64,000 bases of DNA from Lachnospiraceae bacterium (GCA_902363835.1 CABJBM010000003.1:124001-188000), one strand, 5' to 3'; positions 27,866-38,244 are shown, counted from the first letter of the stretch. Numbers and translations: made by a program. Notes: generated from the letters alone by a model not told the origin.

Positions 27866-30800
27866 TCCTTAAACCGGGTCTGGTTTAAGGATATTTCCTT
27901 TTCCAATGCCATGGAATAGATAATTTTTTCCCTGACTCTTTTTCCTGTCATCTGTTCCAGGGCTCTTTGGTAATAATCCATCTGAGTCTGATACCGGTCA
28001 ACCAGAACCTTCTCTTCCCCAGGCCTGATATGATCCGTCTTATAATCCACCAGAACCAGGCCTCCTTCCTCCTCCATATAGGCATCCATAATACCCTGGA
28101 TGAGGATTAGTTCGTCAGAATCCCCTGCATCCATATCCCGTGCAGGAATGCCAACCACAAACTGCTGCTCTTTTTTTAAGCGGCCTGATTTCTGGGCCGC
28201 TGCCAGACGCTCTCCAAGGGGAGAGGTTAAAAAGGCCATCAGGACATTTTCCGACAAAAGGGAAAGACTTTCCTCATCCATCCGCTGATCTTTTTTAAAT
28301 CCAGCCAGGGCATTTTGAAGCTCTTCCCTGGTTCTCACCTTTCCAAAATCCAGCAGCTCCAAAGCCCTGTGATAGGCAGTTCCCCGGAAAGTTCCTCCTG
28401 CTTTTTCTTCTTTCCTGTCTTCCCTTAAGAATGCAGGGATGGTCGGAAGGAAGCCGCTTTCCTCCTCATCGGCAAACTGTCCCTGTTTTTTCAGTTCAGA
28501 TACGGTCAATTTGGTATGGAGCCTGATATCGTCTTCATAGGGATAGCGGTATTCAAAAGCAGCCCTTAAATCCGCTGCAAATTCCTGGTCATAAACCCTT
28601 TCCATATCAATAGAAAGAAGCGCATCCTTTGTCAGCTTTTTTTCAGCCTGCCGTTCCATCTCTCCCCCTACCAGATCAGGCACAGACAATTCCCTTACAA
28701 TTAAGTTCCCGGCATCCGCCCCTTCCGGCTCCTGGATCTGGGACAGGGAATATTTCCCTGACAGGCTCATGAGCATCCAGTCCAGATAGGAATCCGCAGA
28801 AGAGAGAATGGTAAAGGGGATCTGGCCTCCCACCCTTAAAATATCGGCAAACCGGTCAAGCTTTTTATCCAGATACCGGTCAAGCCCGGTCATCACCAGC
28901 TTTTCCTTTGCCCTTGTCATTGCTACGTAAAGCACCCGAAGCTCTTCCCCCATGGCCCCAAGCTCCATTTTTCTCCGCAGGGCATGCTTTTTTAGAGTAG
29001 GCGCTTTTATTCGCCGTTCCAGGTCTAAGTGGTCGGTTCCGATTCCCAGATCAGGGTCAATGAGGATTTTCCCGTAAGCATCCTGCTTATTGAACTTTTT
29101 CCCCATGCCTGCCAGAAATACCACAGGAAACTCCAGGCCCTTGCTCTTATGAATGCTCATGACCCGGACTGTGTTGTCCTCCCCTGCCAGGGAAGCTTCT
29201 CCAAAATCCGTATCGTATTTTTTCAGGTTTTCAATGTAGCGGATGAAATGAAACAGCCCGGTGTAGCTGGTCTTTTCATAAGCCGATGCCTTTTCCACCA
29301 GCATGGAAAGATTGGCCCTTCGGATCTCTCCTGCCGGCATGGCGGAAACGTAATCATAGTACCCGGTCCCTTCATACAGGTCATAAAGGAGCTCATGAAT
29401 GGAGAGATAAGACGATTTTTCCCTGTAAAGGGAAAGCATTTGAAAAAAACCTTCCAGCTTTTCAAAAAGCTCCGGATAGTCCGGATCCCCGCCGCCTTCA
29501 TATTCTTTCCTGTAATGCTGCCATGCACCATATAATCCCCTGTCCTGGCCTTTTTTAGCCGTCTTTTTCCAGACAGCCATTAAATGGGCCATTTCCTCAT
29601 CAGTCACCCTGCCCATGGGAGACTTTAAGACTGCCGCCAAAGGGATGTCCTGCATGGGATTGTCAATGATGTTCAGCATGGAAAGAATGGTTTCCACCTC
29701 AGAGGCGGTAAAATACCCGGTTTTCCGTTCTGCATAGGCAGGGATCCCCTCATTCATCAGGACGCTTACAAAATCTTCCGCCCAGCCGCTTAAAGACCTG
29801 AGCAGGATCACCATGTCCCCGTATTCCGCAACGCGGTAGCCTCCCTTTTCTCCCAGCTTTTTATCCCAGACCAGAAGACCGTTTACAGGGTCAGTAAGCT
29901 CTTTGATCTTCCAGGCAATGGTCTTTGCCTCCATCTCCCGGCTGGTATAATCGGCGCCGTCATCGTCAAGCTGTTTTAACAAATTCCCTGATCCGTGGAT
30001 CATAAGCAGCTCTGTTTTCTCTCCCACACGCCCTTCTGCCTTGAGAAATTCTGCTCCCGGATGAAGAGCTGTGTCCTTTGTATACTGTATATCTCCCAAA
30101 TTCCTTGTCATGATCTGGTAGAATACCTCATTAATACTTTTAAGGACCTCATCCCTGCTTCTGAAATTCTGATGCAGCTCAATCTTCTGGTACTTTCCCT
30201 CCTCTTTGGAATAGGAATCGTATTTTTCTAAAAACAGCTGGGGCCTGGCCAGGCGGAACTGGTAAATGCTCTGCTTTACGTCTCCTACCATGAACACATT
30301 GGGATTCCCAAACCGTTCCCTGGAAATGCTGTTAATCAGCGCTTCCTGCACATCATTGCTGTCCTGGTACTCGTCCACCAGAATCTCCTCAAACTGCCTG
30401 CTAAGCTCATCGGCCACCTCTGTTGTCAGGGATTTTCCATCTTCCTTTGTCAACAGTATTTCCAGGGCATAGTGTTCCAAGTCATTAAAATCCACCAGGT
30501 TTTTCTCTCTCTTCTTTTCCCGGTATCGTTCCGCGTATTCTCCTGCCAGGGAAAGAAGGGCTGTCACAGCGTCCCTGGTCCCTCTGATATCGGAAAGAAC
30601 CTCCTCCGGTGACTCAAAGCAGTATAAATCAAGAAGCTTTCCAACCGCCTTTTTCATCCGGTCCCGGATTCCCGTCACAAAAGCCTTTTTTTCTCCATCA
30701 ATATCTTTGCTCCTTATGGAGGCCAGACGGTCAAAGGAGACTTTTTTTAACTGCTCATTTAAGGCCTGGTAATCCTCTGAAAGAATTAAGCGGTCCAGCA

Positions 30801-31569
30801 TCTGTAAATCATTTGCAAGCATTGGCAGATAGGCTTCCGGACCGTTCTCCTCCTCACACACCTCCATGGCTTTCTCCACCTGGAATTTTAATTCTGAAAG
30901 CTGCATTTTCACATCCTTCATGAGGAATTTCATCCAGCCCGTATCCATGATATGACCCATGTCGCAGGTTTCCAGCTCCTTCCTGCACTGGCCAAGCCAC
31001 TGGCCGGGCCATGGATTGCTCTGGGAAAAAGTGTACACCTGCATGATGTAATCCTCGATCCCCTTATCAGACTTTCCCGTGGCATAGGTTTCCACAAACT
31101 TTTCAAATAAAGGGTCAGCCTCTTCATAATGGGCTTCCAGCATCTCCTTCATCACATCGGCCCGTAAAAGGATGAGCTCGCCCTCATCCCCTACCCGGAA
31201 AGCAGGATCAATGTCCAGCTTATTGTAATGGTCCCTGATAAGCCCCAGGCAAAAGCTGTCAATGGTGGTGATCTGGGCATAAGGGATCATGGCCGCCTGC
31301 ATCTGCAAATGGGCGCTGTCCGGGTTCTCCATAAGCTTTTCATCCACGGCCTTTAACACCCGTTCCCGCATTTCATCGGCAGCCGCCTTGGTAAAGGTCA
31401 TAACCAGAAGCTGGTCAATCCTCAAGGGAGCTTCTCCTTCCGTGATCATGCGGATGATCCGTTCCACCAAAACAGCCGTCTTGCCGCTTCCCGCTGCTGC
31501 GGATACCAGAAGATTTCTGTTTCTGCTTTCAATGACAGCCTTTTGTTCCTCTGTCCAGCAAATCGCCAT
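27859..31569 (-). CDS. addA: ATP-dependent helicase/nuclease subunit A
   Basis: 1236 residues, UvrD-like helicase plus RecB-family nuclease. Walker A is AAAGSGKT near 24-31. The nuclease motif LVDYKTD is at about 1173-1179. With AddB it resects double-strand breaks and loads RecA in place of RecBCD. I start at 31569, where AGGAG lies 7 nt upstream and the codon sits one base after the addB stop; the frame extends to 31599 without a site. Confidence 0.95.
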   Translation of the reverse strand: MAICWTEEQKAVIESRNRNLLVSAAAGSGKTAVLVERIIRMITEGEAPLRIDQLLVMTFTKAAADEMRERVLKAVDEKLMENPDSAHLQMQAAMIPYAQITTIDSFCLGLIRDHYNKLDIDPAFRVGDEGELILLRADVMKEMLEAHYEEADPLFEKFVETYATGKSDKGIEDYIMQVYTFSQSNPWPGQWLGQCRKELETCDMGHIMDTGWMKFLMKDVKMQLSELKFQVEKAMEVCEEENGPEAYLPMLANDLQMLDRLILSEDYQALNEQLKKVSFDRLASIRSKDIDGEKKAFVTGIRDRMKKAVGKLLDLYCFESPEEVLSDIRGTRDAVTALLSLAGEYAERYREKKREKNLVDFNDLEHYALEILLTKEDGKSLTTEVADELSRQFEEILVDEYQDSNDVQEALINSISRERFGNPNVFMVGDVKQSIYQFRLARPQLFLEKYDSYSKEEGKYQKIELHQNFRSRDEVLKSINEVFYQIMTRNLGDIQYTKDTALHPGAEFLKAEGRVGEKTELLMIHGSGNLLKQLDDDGADYTSREMEAKTIAWKIKELTDPVNGLLVWDKKLGEKGGYRVAEYGDMVILLRSLSGWAEDFVSVLMNEGIPAYAERKTGYFTASEVETILSMLNIIDNPMQDIPLAAVLKSPMGRVTDEEMAHLMAVWKKTAKKGQDRGLYGAWQHYRKEYEGGGDPDYPELFEKLEGFFQMLSLYREKSSYLSIHELLYDLYEGTGYYDYVSAMPAGEIRRANLSMLVEKASAYEKTSYTGLFHFIRYIENLKKYDTDFGEASLAGEDNTVRVMSIHKSKGLEFPVVFLAGMGKKFNKQDAYGKILIDPDLGIGTDHLDLERRIKAPTLKKHALRRKMELGAMGEELRVLYVAMTRAKEKLVMTGLDRYLDKKLDRFADILRVGGQIPFTILSSADSYLDWMLMSLSGKYSLSQIQEPEGADAGNLIVRELSVPDLVGGEMERQAEKKLTKDALLSIDMERVYDQEFAADLRAAFEYRYPYEDDIRLHTKLTVSELKKQGQFADEEESGFLPTIPAFLREDRKEEKAGGTFRGTAYHRALELLDFGKVRTREELQNALAGFKKDQRMDEESLSLLSENVLMAFLTSPLGERLAAAQKSGRLKKEQQFVVGIPARDMDAGDSDELILIQGIMDAYMEEEGGLVLVDYKTDHIRPGEEKVLVDRYQTQMDYYQRALEQMTGKRVREKIIYSMALEKEISLNQTRFKDC

Positions 31570-31570
31570 T

Positions 31571-34500
31571 TTATTCTCCTTCCTCCTCTTCTCCTTCAAT
31601 GGCCGGCCATATCTCCTCGGATTTTAAAGCTTTAAATTTCCGGAAACCATATCCGGCTGTCTTTAAATCAAAGCCGCAGACCGCATGGTAGGGACAGTAA
31701 TCGCAGGCGCTGCGGCTCCCCTGCTTATAGGGGTTTACATCAATCACGCCGTCAAGGATTTCTTTTCCTTCTGACTTTAACTTTTCCCGTACAAACTGTC
31801 TTAATGAGGAGAACCGCTTCCCTCCTGCAACCGATGATCTGGCTTCCTGTATGATCCCGTTTTTCATTGCAACGGGGATTACGTCGGATTCCGTTTCAAT
31901 CTCCCGGTCCAGGTGGGAAATGGCACTTAAATCGCTGTTTACAAGTCCATTCATGCGAAGCTGTTTCAATATCTTCCCGCTGATCTCCTCATCGGTCATT
32001 TCCCCTTCTCTTTCAACGACAGGGTCGTTGATATTGTAATAAAAAATTCCGGCAGGAACCACAGGCTTGTCTGGCTTTCTCCTCTCCTCCATTTCAAGAG
32101 CAGCATCCATGTAGACCACCAGCTGAAGCTGAAGTCCGTAGTACAGGGCCGTTAAGTCAAATGCCGTGCTCCCGGACTTGTAATCAATGATCTTTACATA
32201 GACTGCATCCTCATCCTCACATAAGTCCATGCGGTCAATTCTTCCCCTTAAATGGATGGCTTCCTCCTTTGACAGGGGAATCCTCATGGCCTCCAGCTGG
32301 TCGGCAGCGGAAAAGGAAACTTCAAATCCCACAGGAACAAAATCTCCCTTTTTCAGCTGCTGGGAAAGGGCCCACACAGTCCGGTCCGTGATCCGTTCCA
32401 CCTTGCCGGCCAGATACGCATTTCTGGCAGAGCTTTTTAAAATGGTATTGCCGTATTCTTCCGTCACCTTGATCACGCATTCATGAACCAGGCGTTTTCT
32501 CTCCTCCTCGGTAATGGTCCGAAAATCCCTTTCTTCTTCCTTCATGCGCTGAAACCATAAATCAATGGAATCGTGAAACAGGTTGCCGATATCCATGGCC
32601 GCCAGCTGGTATTCCTGCCGTTCCATCAGTTCCAGCCCATAGTTTAAGAAGTGAGCATATGCGCAGGAGGCATACTGCTCCATCCTTGTGACGCTTCCGC
32701 TTATAATGGAACCGTAAAGGGCTTTTGCCGCTATTTTTCCAATTCCCTTTTGCTCATAAGCATAGAAAGCGGCCTCTGTCAGCCTCTTTCCATCCTCTTT
32801 ATAATCACCGGACAAAAGAAAGGCCTTCAAAAGCTCCAGAAGTCTCCTGTCTTCCCCGTTTTTTCCATAATCCCGAAGTCCGTCCGCCAGATAGTCTTTT
32901 GCCTCTCTCATGGACAGAGGAACCGAAATCCTTAAAGGAGAGGTTTCTAAAAGACCTGGAAACAGCCTTTTCAGCTCTCCGATCAAGGTGGAAGGGCGCA
33001 GGCTTTTCCCGCTGCCATCCATGGCCGCATAGGATAAGACCAGCTTTTTTTCCGGCTTTGTCAGGGCCAGATAAAGGTAAAACCTCTGCCTAAGCCCCTC
33101 CTCTCTGGCAGTGGGAGCCAGCTCCATCTGGTGATCTCCCAGAAATTCCCTTTCCCTGTCCGTAAATAAGCTGCTCTTTTCCTTTTTCACCGGCACTATG
33201 CCGTCGTTGACCCCCACGAAAAACAGCACTTTAATGTGATCCAGCCTGGTTCTGGTAATATCGCCTACCACCACCCGGTCCACTGTGGCAGGAATCAGTC
33301 CCACCTGAATCTCCGAAAATCCTGCATCCAGGATCTCCCCATACTCCCTGCGGCTTACATGTTCTTCGCCTAAAAGTCCTGCCAGACGGTCAAACAGATC
33401 CATGACCAGCCCATAAACCTGACTGTATTCCATGGCAAGGGTAAATTCTCCCATTGTCCGGAACTTTTCTTCATAAGCCAGCATCTTCTCCTCGATCCTC
33501 ATCTCCATGAGAAGGGCCGTCACTGCCCGGGTCATGGAGGCCACCGTTGAATCCGCATCCCCAAAGGCTTCTCTTAAACGCCTTAAAGGGGCCATGATCT
33601 CTTCCCGGAATTCGTTTAATTCCTCCAGGTTCAGTTCCTTACCTCCCCGGTACCAGCCTTCCCACTGTGAATCCCATCGTTTAAATCCCCGGATTCCCAT
33701 TGCAATGACATAATTCTCCAGGCGGTCCATTTTCTCCTCATCCTCTTTGGCTGTGACGAGACCTGTTCTCAAATACCGGAAAACGGATTCATAGGAAAAA
33801 TTCTTTTGCATGATCTCCATGGCCCCGCGGATCAGTTCCACCATGGGATTTTTTAAAATGCTTTTCTTATCATCCAGGAAATAAGGAATCCCATTTAACT
33901 GGAACTGGTGAATGATTTCATTGGAATAGCCTCCAATATCCCCGGTAATAACCGCCATATCCCGGTAACGAAGCCCCTGGCTCCTGATCTCTTCTTCCAT
34001 GGAGCGGATCACAAAGGCGATTTCTTCCTTAGGATTTAAGGCCTTTATAAGGCGGATGGAGCCGGAAGCCTGATTGCAGGATCTTCCTTTGTACCGGTAC
34101 AAGTTCTGTTCCAAAAAATCCAGGGCATTTTCCCCACCGCATCCTTTATGACTTCCTTCCTCTGTCACTCCCTGATAACGGACAGCCGGATGATTCTTAA
34201 GCAGGAGATCCTTTTCCTTTCCTGCTCCGGTTTCTCTTGCCAGCTCATTTAATTTCCATATCATCTGGCGGCTCATATAAAACAGCTCCTGGACCCCGGA
34301 TCTTTTGCTTAAGTTCTCGGAAGGATCTATGGTCACTGTGACCATTACCCGCTTGCTGTAGCGGAGAAACAGCTCCAGGATCCTGTACTGGACCGGAGTA
34401 AAACCCGTATAGCCGTCAAGAGTGATTACGCTGTTTTTAATCAGCTCAGACTTAGGCAGAACCCTGCACAGCACATCTAAAATCTCTTCCGTGGTAATGT

Positions 34501-35017
34501 ATTTATCCCTGATGTAATCCTTAAAGCCCTGATAAATGACGGAGATATCGGAAAGCTTTTGACGGAGCATGGGACTCATGGTTTCCGGTATCCTTTGGTT
34601 CAGCATTTCAGGGGATATGCCGTACTGGTAAAGCTCTGACAGCATGGATTTTAACTGGGAGATAAAGCCTGACTTTGACAAGTGTTCTTTATAAAGGACC
34701 AAGTCCTTTTTTTTATTGGCTGCCACTTTCCGCAGCACCATGGATTTTCCCATATCGTCAAGTACCTGGGGATTTGAAACGGCAAGCTCCTCAAACACCC
34801 GGTAGGCAAGGCGCTTAAAGCTTACGATATCAATATTCATGACCCCATGGTTTGGATGGAGGGAAACGATTTCCTTCTGGGTCTGCATGGTAAACTGTTC
34901 CGGCACAATGGCAATATACCGGGTATCCGGCTGTTCTATGGACTGGCGGATCAATTCCGTATAAAGACCGTAGGTCTTTCCGGAACCGGATCCTCCAAGT
35001 ATCAGTTGAAGGGACAT
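31571..35017 (-). CDS. addB: ATP-dependent nuclease subunit B
   Basis: 1148 residues. Walker A GGSGSGKTYGLY is at the N-terminus, and the nuclease motif is KIIDYKSG. Four cysteines for the 4Fe-4S staple are visible: one in YASCAYAH, and Cys1105, 1108 and 1114 near the C-terminus. Forms the AddAB complex with addA, whose gene follows with no gap. The leader carries AAAGGAGAGG. Confidence 0.95.
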   Translation of the reverse strand: MSLQLILGGSGSGKTYGLYTELIRQSIEQPDTRYIAIVPEQFTMQTQKEIVSLHPNHGVMNIDIVSFKRLAYRVFEELAVSNPQVLDDMGKSMVLRKVAANKKKDLVLYKEHLSKSGFISQLKSMLSELYQYGISPEMLNQRIPETMSPMLRQKLSDISVIYQGFKDYIRDKYITTEEILDVLCRVLPKSELIKNSVITLDGYTGFTPVQYRILELFLRYSKRVMVTVTIDPSENLSKRSGVQELFYMSRQMIWKLNELARETGAGKEKDLLLKNHPAVRYQGVTEEGSHKGCGGENALDFLEQNLYRYKGRSCNQASGSIRLIKALNPKEEIAFVIRSMEEEIRSQGLRYRDMAVITGDIGGYSNEIIHQFQLNGIPYFLDDKKSILKNPMVELIRGAMEIMQKNFSYESVFRYLRTGLVTAKEDEEKMDRLENYVIAMGIRGFKRWDSQWEGWYRGGKELNLEELNEFREEIMAPLRRLREAFGDADSTVASMTRAVTALLMEMRIEEKMLAYEEKFRTMGEFTLAMEYSQVYGLVMDLFDRLAGLLGEEHVSRREYGEILDAGFSEIQVGLIPATVDRVVVGDITRTRLDHIKVLFFVGVNDGIVPVKKEKSSLFTDREREFLGDHQMELAPTAREEGLRQRFYLYLALTKPEKKLVLSYAAMDGSGKSLRPSTLIGELKRLFPGLLETSPLRISVPLSMREAKDYLADGLRDYGKNGEDRRLLELLKAFLLSGDYKEDGKRLTEAAFYAYEQKGIGKIAAKALYGSIISGSVTRMEQYASCAYAHFLNYGLELMERQEYQLAAMDIGNLFHDSIDLWFQRMKEEERDFRTITEEERKRLVHECVIKVTEEYGNTILKSSARNAYLAGKVERITDRTVWALSQQLKKGDFVPVGFEVSFSAADQLEAMRIPLSKEEAIHLRGRIDRMDLCEDEDAVYVKIIDYKSGSTAFDLTALYYGLQLQLVVYMDAALEMEERRKPDKPVVPAGIFYYNINDPVVEREGEMTDEEISGKILKQLRMNGLVNSDLSAISHLDREIETESDVIPVAMKNGIIQEARSSVAGGKRFSSLRQFVREKLKSEGKEILDGVIDVNPYKQGSRSACDYCPYHAVCGFDLKTAGYGFRKFKALKSEEIWPAIEGEEEEGE

Positions 35018-35178
35018 AAACTTTTCCTCTCCTTTCCGTTTATTTCCTCACAGCAAGCAAAACGCTTGTTTGTCTATCATCTTAACACAGATTTCCTTTG
35101 CCAACAATGAAATCTTTGGTATGAAACCTCCTGGCCCATTCATACATTATAACAAAACTGTACGGAGGGCTTTTTTTT

Positions 35179-35619
35179 ATGAGCTCAAAAACAAAAATCG
35201 TTGTGTTACGAATGAAAGAAATCATCTACACCGCAATCTTCGTCGGTCTTGGAATCCTACTCATCACTTTGTTTTTAGTCATGTTCCGCCCGAAGAAGGA
35301 TATCGTCCCCACTTCCGGCGATCCTGTGCACTATGTTCCGGGAGTGTACTCCTCTGTTATCACCTTGAACAGCCAGGATATTAATGTAGAGGTTTCGGTA
35401 GACTCCAAAAAAATCACTTCCGTTACCCTGGTTCCCTTAAGCGAGGCCGTTACCACCATGTATCCTCTGATGCAGCCGGCCATGGATAACCTGTCCCAGC
35501 AGATTATTAAAAACCAGTCCACAAAGAACATATCCTATTCAGCTGAAACCCGCTATACTTCGGGCGTGCTCCTAAAGGCCGTGGATCAGGCTCTTACAAA
35601 AGCGCAGATAACTGAATAA
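35179..35619 (+). CDS. Membrane-anchored FMN-binding-domain-like protein
   Basis: 146 residues. One membrane helix (about 13-35) is followed by an extracytoplasmic domain. The C-terminal SAETRYTSGVLLKAVDQALTKA resembles the end of FMN-binding (RnfG/NqrC-like) domains, but the usual SGAT flavinylation motif is not clear, so flavin binding is uncertain. GGAGGG lies about 10 nt upstream. It is convergent to nothing and stands alone between addB and the MATE gene. Confidence 0.6.
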   Translation: MSSKTKIVVLRMKEIIYTAIFVGLGILLITLFLVMFRPKKDIVPTSGDPVHYVPGVYSSVITLNSQDINVEVSVDSKKITSVTLVPLSEAVTTMYPLMQPAMDNLSQQIIKNQSTKNISYSAETRYTSGVLLKAVDQALTKAQITE

Positions 35620-35628
35620 GGCCGGGGA

Positions 35629-35657
35629 TTGTATTTTTTCATTTGAGACAGTATAAT
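35629..35657 (+). promoter_or_regulatory. Sigma-A promoter of the MATE gene
   Basis: TTGTAT (35629-35634), 17 nt, TATAAT (35652-35657). It gives a leader of about 90 nt that contains the repeated 5' UTR module. Confidence 0.6.
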
Positions 35658-35682
35658 GGAGAAAAAGAATACATAATCACAC

Positions 35683-35747
35683 GAAAGAGGAAACACCCCA
35701 GAGGTATACCTCTATGCCCGGAAAGTGTGGGCAGAGAAAGAGGAAAC
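35683..35747 (+). promoter_or_regulatory. MATE leader module: two-hairpin motif flanked by a duplicated GAAAGAGGAAAC
   Basis: The direct repeat GAAAGAGGAAAC occurs at 35683-35694 and 35736-35747; the second copy is the ribosome binding site. Between them the palindrome AGAGGTATACCTCT (35700-35713) can refold as GGTATA-CCTC-TATGCC, followed by GCCC-N9-GGGC. The core is related to the modules at 38168-38200 and 45272-45420. Confidence 0.55.
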
Positions 35748-35751
35748 GGAT

Positions 35752-37164
35752 ATGAACCAGAATACGGTTAAAACAGATGCACTTAAGCATAATCAGATTA
35801 CAGAGGGAGTGATTTGGAAACAGCTTCTTCTGTTTTTCTTTCCCATTTTATTTGGAACCTTTTTTCAGCAGCTTTATAATACCGCCGACGCAGTCATTGT
35901 GGGCCGGTTTGTGGGAAAGGAAGCGCTGGCAGCCGTGGGAGGCCCTACGGGACCCCTTATCAATCTTTTGATCGGGTTCTTCATAGGGCTTTCTTCCGGC
36001 GCCGGGGTCGCCATTTCCCAGTTTTACGGGGCAGGGCAAGAAGAACAGATGAGCCAGGCAGTCCACACTGCAATCGCTTTTGCCATTGTGTGCGGTGCCG
36101 TCATAACGGTTGTCTGCATTCCGGCAGCGCCCTACGCCTTAAAGGCAATGGGAACGCCGGATGATATTCTGCACTATGCGGTCCTGTTTATACGGGTCTA
36201 TTTTATTGGAGTCATTCCCAATCTGGTTTACAATATGGGAGCAGGAATTCTGCGGGCCACCGGGGATTCCAAGCGCCCTCTTTATTTCCTGATCGTAAGC
36301 TGCTTTACCAATATCATCCTGGATATCATATTCGTGGTTTACTGGCACATGGGCGTTATGGGAGCTGCCCTTGCCACCATCATCTCCCAGCTGCTCAGCG
36401 CTGTTCTTGTGATCATGGTTTTAATGAGGACAAGGGAAGCCTACCATCTGAAGTTAAAAGCCATCAGGATTCATAAGGACATGCTGTTACGCATTATAAG
36501 GATCGGGTTTCCTGCCGGACTTCAGTCCGTTATGTACTCCGCCTCCAACATCATTATACAGTCCAGCGTCAACTCCCTGGGAACAGACACCATTGCCGCA
36601 TGGACAGCCTATGGGAAGATAGACAGCGTGTTCTGGATGATCATCAGCGCCTTTGGCATTGCCATTACCACTTTTGTGGGACAGAACTACGGTGCAGGAA
36701 AAAAGGACCGGATCTACAAGGGGATCCGGGTCTGCATGATCATGAGCTTTGCTTCCGCTGTTGCACTAAGCGTTCTCCTTTATACCTTTGGAAATTACGT
36801 TTACCTGCTGTTCACCACTGATGAAGCTGTGATCCAAAAAGGGACGCAAATACTCCGTTACCTTGCTCCCACCTTTTTCACTTATGTCTGCATAGAAATT
36901 TATTCCGGCTCTCTCCGTGGAGTAGGCGACTGCTGGATTCCCATGATACTCACCAGCCTGGGTGTATGCGCCCTCCGCGTGATCTGGATCTGCGTGGCCG
37001 TTCCCTTACACCCCACCATTGAAACCGTGATTTTCAGCTATCCCTTGACCTGGGCCGTCACTTCCCTGCTGTTCATCATATATTTTAACTGGTTCGGCAA
37101 ACTGAGGAAAAAAACCTTTTCAGGCATACCTTTATTTCCAAAAATCCGGTCCGGAAAGCGGTAA
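35752..37164 (+). CDS. MATE family multidrug/sodium antiporter
   Basis: 470 residues, twelve membrane segments in two six-helix halves. Family motifs include FFPILFGTFFQQLYNTADAVIVGRFVG and the second-half FPAGLQSVMYSASN. Exports cationic drugs or metabolites with sodium or proton exchange. I start at 35752, 5 nt after the second GAAAGAGGAAAC copy (GAGG 8 nt upstream); the frame continues to 35725 without a site. Substrate unknown. Confidence 0.92.
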   Translation: MNQNTVKTDALKHNQITEGVIWKQLLLFFFPILFGTFFQQLYNTADAVIVGRFVGKEALAAVGGPTGPLINLLIGFFIGLSSGAGVAISQFYGAGQEEQMSQAVHTAIAFAIVCGAVITVVCIPAAPYALKAMGTPDDILHYAVLFIRVYFIGVIPNLVYNMGAGILRATGDSKRPLYFLIVSCFTNIILDIIFVVYWHMGVMGAALATIISQLLSAVLVIMVLMRTREAYHLKLKAIRIHKDMLLRIIRIGFPAGLQSVMYSASNIIIQSSVNSLGTDTIAAWTAYGKIDSVFWMIISAFGIAITTFVGQNYGAGKKDRIYKGIRVCMIMSFASAVALSVLLYTFGNYVYLLFTTDEAVIQKGTQILRYLAPTFFTYVCIEIYSGSLRGVGDCWIPMILTSLGVCALRVIWICVAVPLHPTIETVIFSYPLTWAVTSLLFIIYFNWFGKLRKKTFSGIPLFPKIRSGKR

Positions 37165-37195
37165 CGGTTCCTGGCTCTCTTTAAGAAATAACCCT

Positions 37196-37245
37196 ATGCG
37201 GGACTCTTGCTGCAGCATGTTACTTAAGCAGTAAGAGTCCCGCAT
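37196..37245. terminator. Bidirectional terminator between MATE and yitT
   Basis: A 13-bp perfect stem ATGCGGGACTCTT/AAGAGTCCCGCAT, followed by TTTGTTT on the plus strand. The genes on either side converge. Confidence 0.85.
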
Positions 37246-37267
37246 TTGTTTGAAAGAAAAACCGGTC

Positions 37268-38140
37268 TCATTCCATGGGAGCCCTGTAAAAAGTTCCGTA
37301 AAACTGCTGTGTCTTAAACATGTTCACGATCACATGCTCATCCACCTCATGCAACAATTCCACAATGTCGGCCACCTCATAAGAAGACACTACAGTATGA
37401 AGGAGATACATCTTTTTTTTGCTGTAACCTCCCACCGCATCCACGCAGGAAATGCCGTGCTGGAAGGCCTCTACATATTTACTGGCAAGCTTTGGCCCCT
37501 CCACCGAAGTAATCTGAAGGGTAACCCTGTCATATCTGTGATGAAAGGTGGAAATAACCTTTGTTCCTACAAACTGGAATAAAATGGAATATCCTGCATA
37601 ATCCCATCCGAAAATCATTCCAAAAATACAAAGCAGCAGCACATTTCCTACAAAAACCTGGGACCAGATGGAATTGCCCGTCTTATTGGACACATACAGG
37701 GCGATAAAATCCGTTCCCCCGCTGGAAGCATTTCCCCGGAGAGCCAGGACAATGCCAAAGCCATAGAGGACGCCGCCGTAAATAACATTTAAGAGTCTGT
37801 CTTCAAATATGGGGGAAAACTGGAATATCCTTAAAAATGCACTGCTCAGAAATACCTGCATCAGGGAAAAGAAGGTAAACCGCTTGCTGATATTTTTGCT
37901 GCAAGCCCATGCAACGGGTATATTTAAGGCAATCATGCCCATTGAAGTTGAAATATTAAATCCATACAGGGACGTTATCCTGTCAATCAAAATTGCAATT
38001 CCCGTAAATCCTCCGGACAAAAGGCCGGCCGGCTTAATAAACGCCTGGATCACATAGGTCTGTAAAAGTGCGGAGACCACAACAGCCACGGTTGTCATCA
38101 CATTACGGACGCGTTTATCTCTCCTAAGTTTTTTCCACAT
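37268..38140 (-). CDS. YitT family membrane protein (DUF161/DUF2179)
   Basis: 290 residues. Five to six membrane helices in the first 200 residues are followed by the soluble C-terminal DUF2179 domain (HHRYDRVTLQITSVEG to EHVIVNMFKTQQFYG). I start at 38140, with GAGGAGG 6 nt upstream; the frame runs to 38317 but that part is leader. Function of the family is unknown. Confidence 0.88.
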   Translation of the reverse strand: MWKKLRRDKRVRNVMTTVAVVVSALLQTYVIQAFIKPAGLLSGGFTGIAILIDRITSLYGFNISTSMGMIALNIPVAWACSKNISKRFTFFSLMQVFLSSAFLRIFQFSPIFEDRLLNVIYGGVLYGFGIVLALRGNASSGGTDFIALYVSNKTGNSIWSQVFVGNVLLLCIFGMIFGWDYAGYSILFQFVGTKVISTFHHRYDRVTLQITSVEGPKLASKYVEAFQHGISCVDAVGGYSKKKMYLLHTVVSSYEVADIVELLHEVDEHVIVNMFKTQQFYGTFYRAPME

Positions 38141-38167
38141 AAAACTCCTCCTCATTTCCTTATTATT

Positions 38168-38200
38168 GCCCGTTTTTTCAGAGCATAGAGGTATCCCCGG
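38168..38200 (-). promoter_or_regulatory. yitT leader copy of the 5' UTR module
   Basis: Minus strand GATACCTCTATGCTC followed by GGGC and the stretch TAATAAGGAAA. It shares ATACCTCTATGC with the MATE leader and TAATAAGGAAA with the YtxH-like leader. The GCTC/GGGC stem keeps pairing through a T-G wobble, while the first hairpin is weaker here. Confidence 0.5.
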
Positions 38201-38215
38201 AAGGGATTTCTTGTT

Positions 38216-38244
38216 ATTATATGTAAATCCTTCTCTAGTATCAA
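38216..38244 (-). promoter_or_regulatory. Sigma-A promoter of yitT
   Basis: Minus strand TTGATA (38239-38244), 17 nt, TATAAT (38216-38221). A near-consensus promoter giving a leader of about 70 nt. Confidence 0.8.

Noticed and set aside
35683..35747. Guanidine-II (mini-ykkC) riboswitch before the MATE gene
   Set aside because: Two short hairpins fit superficially, but the ACGR loops that define the class are missing.
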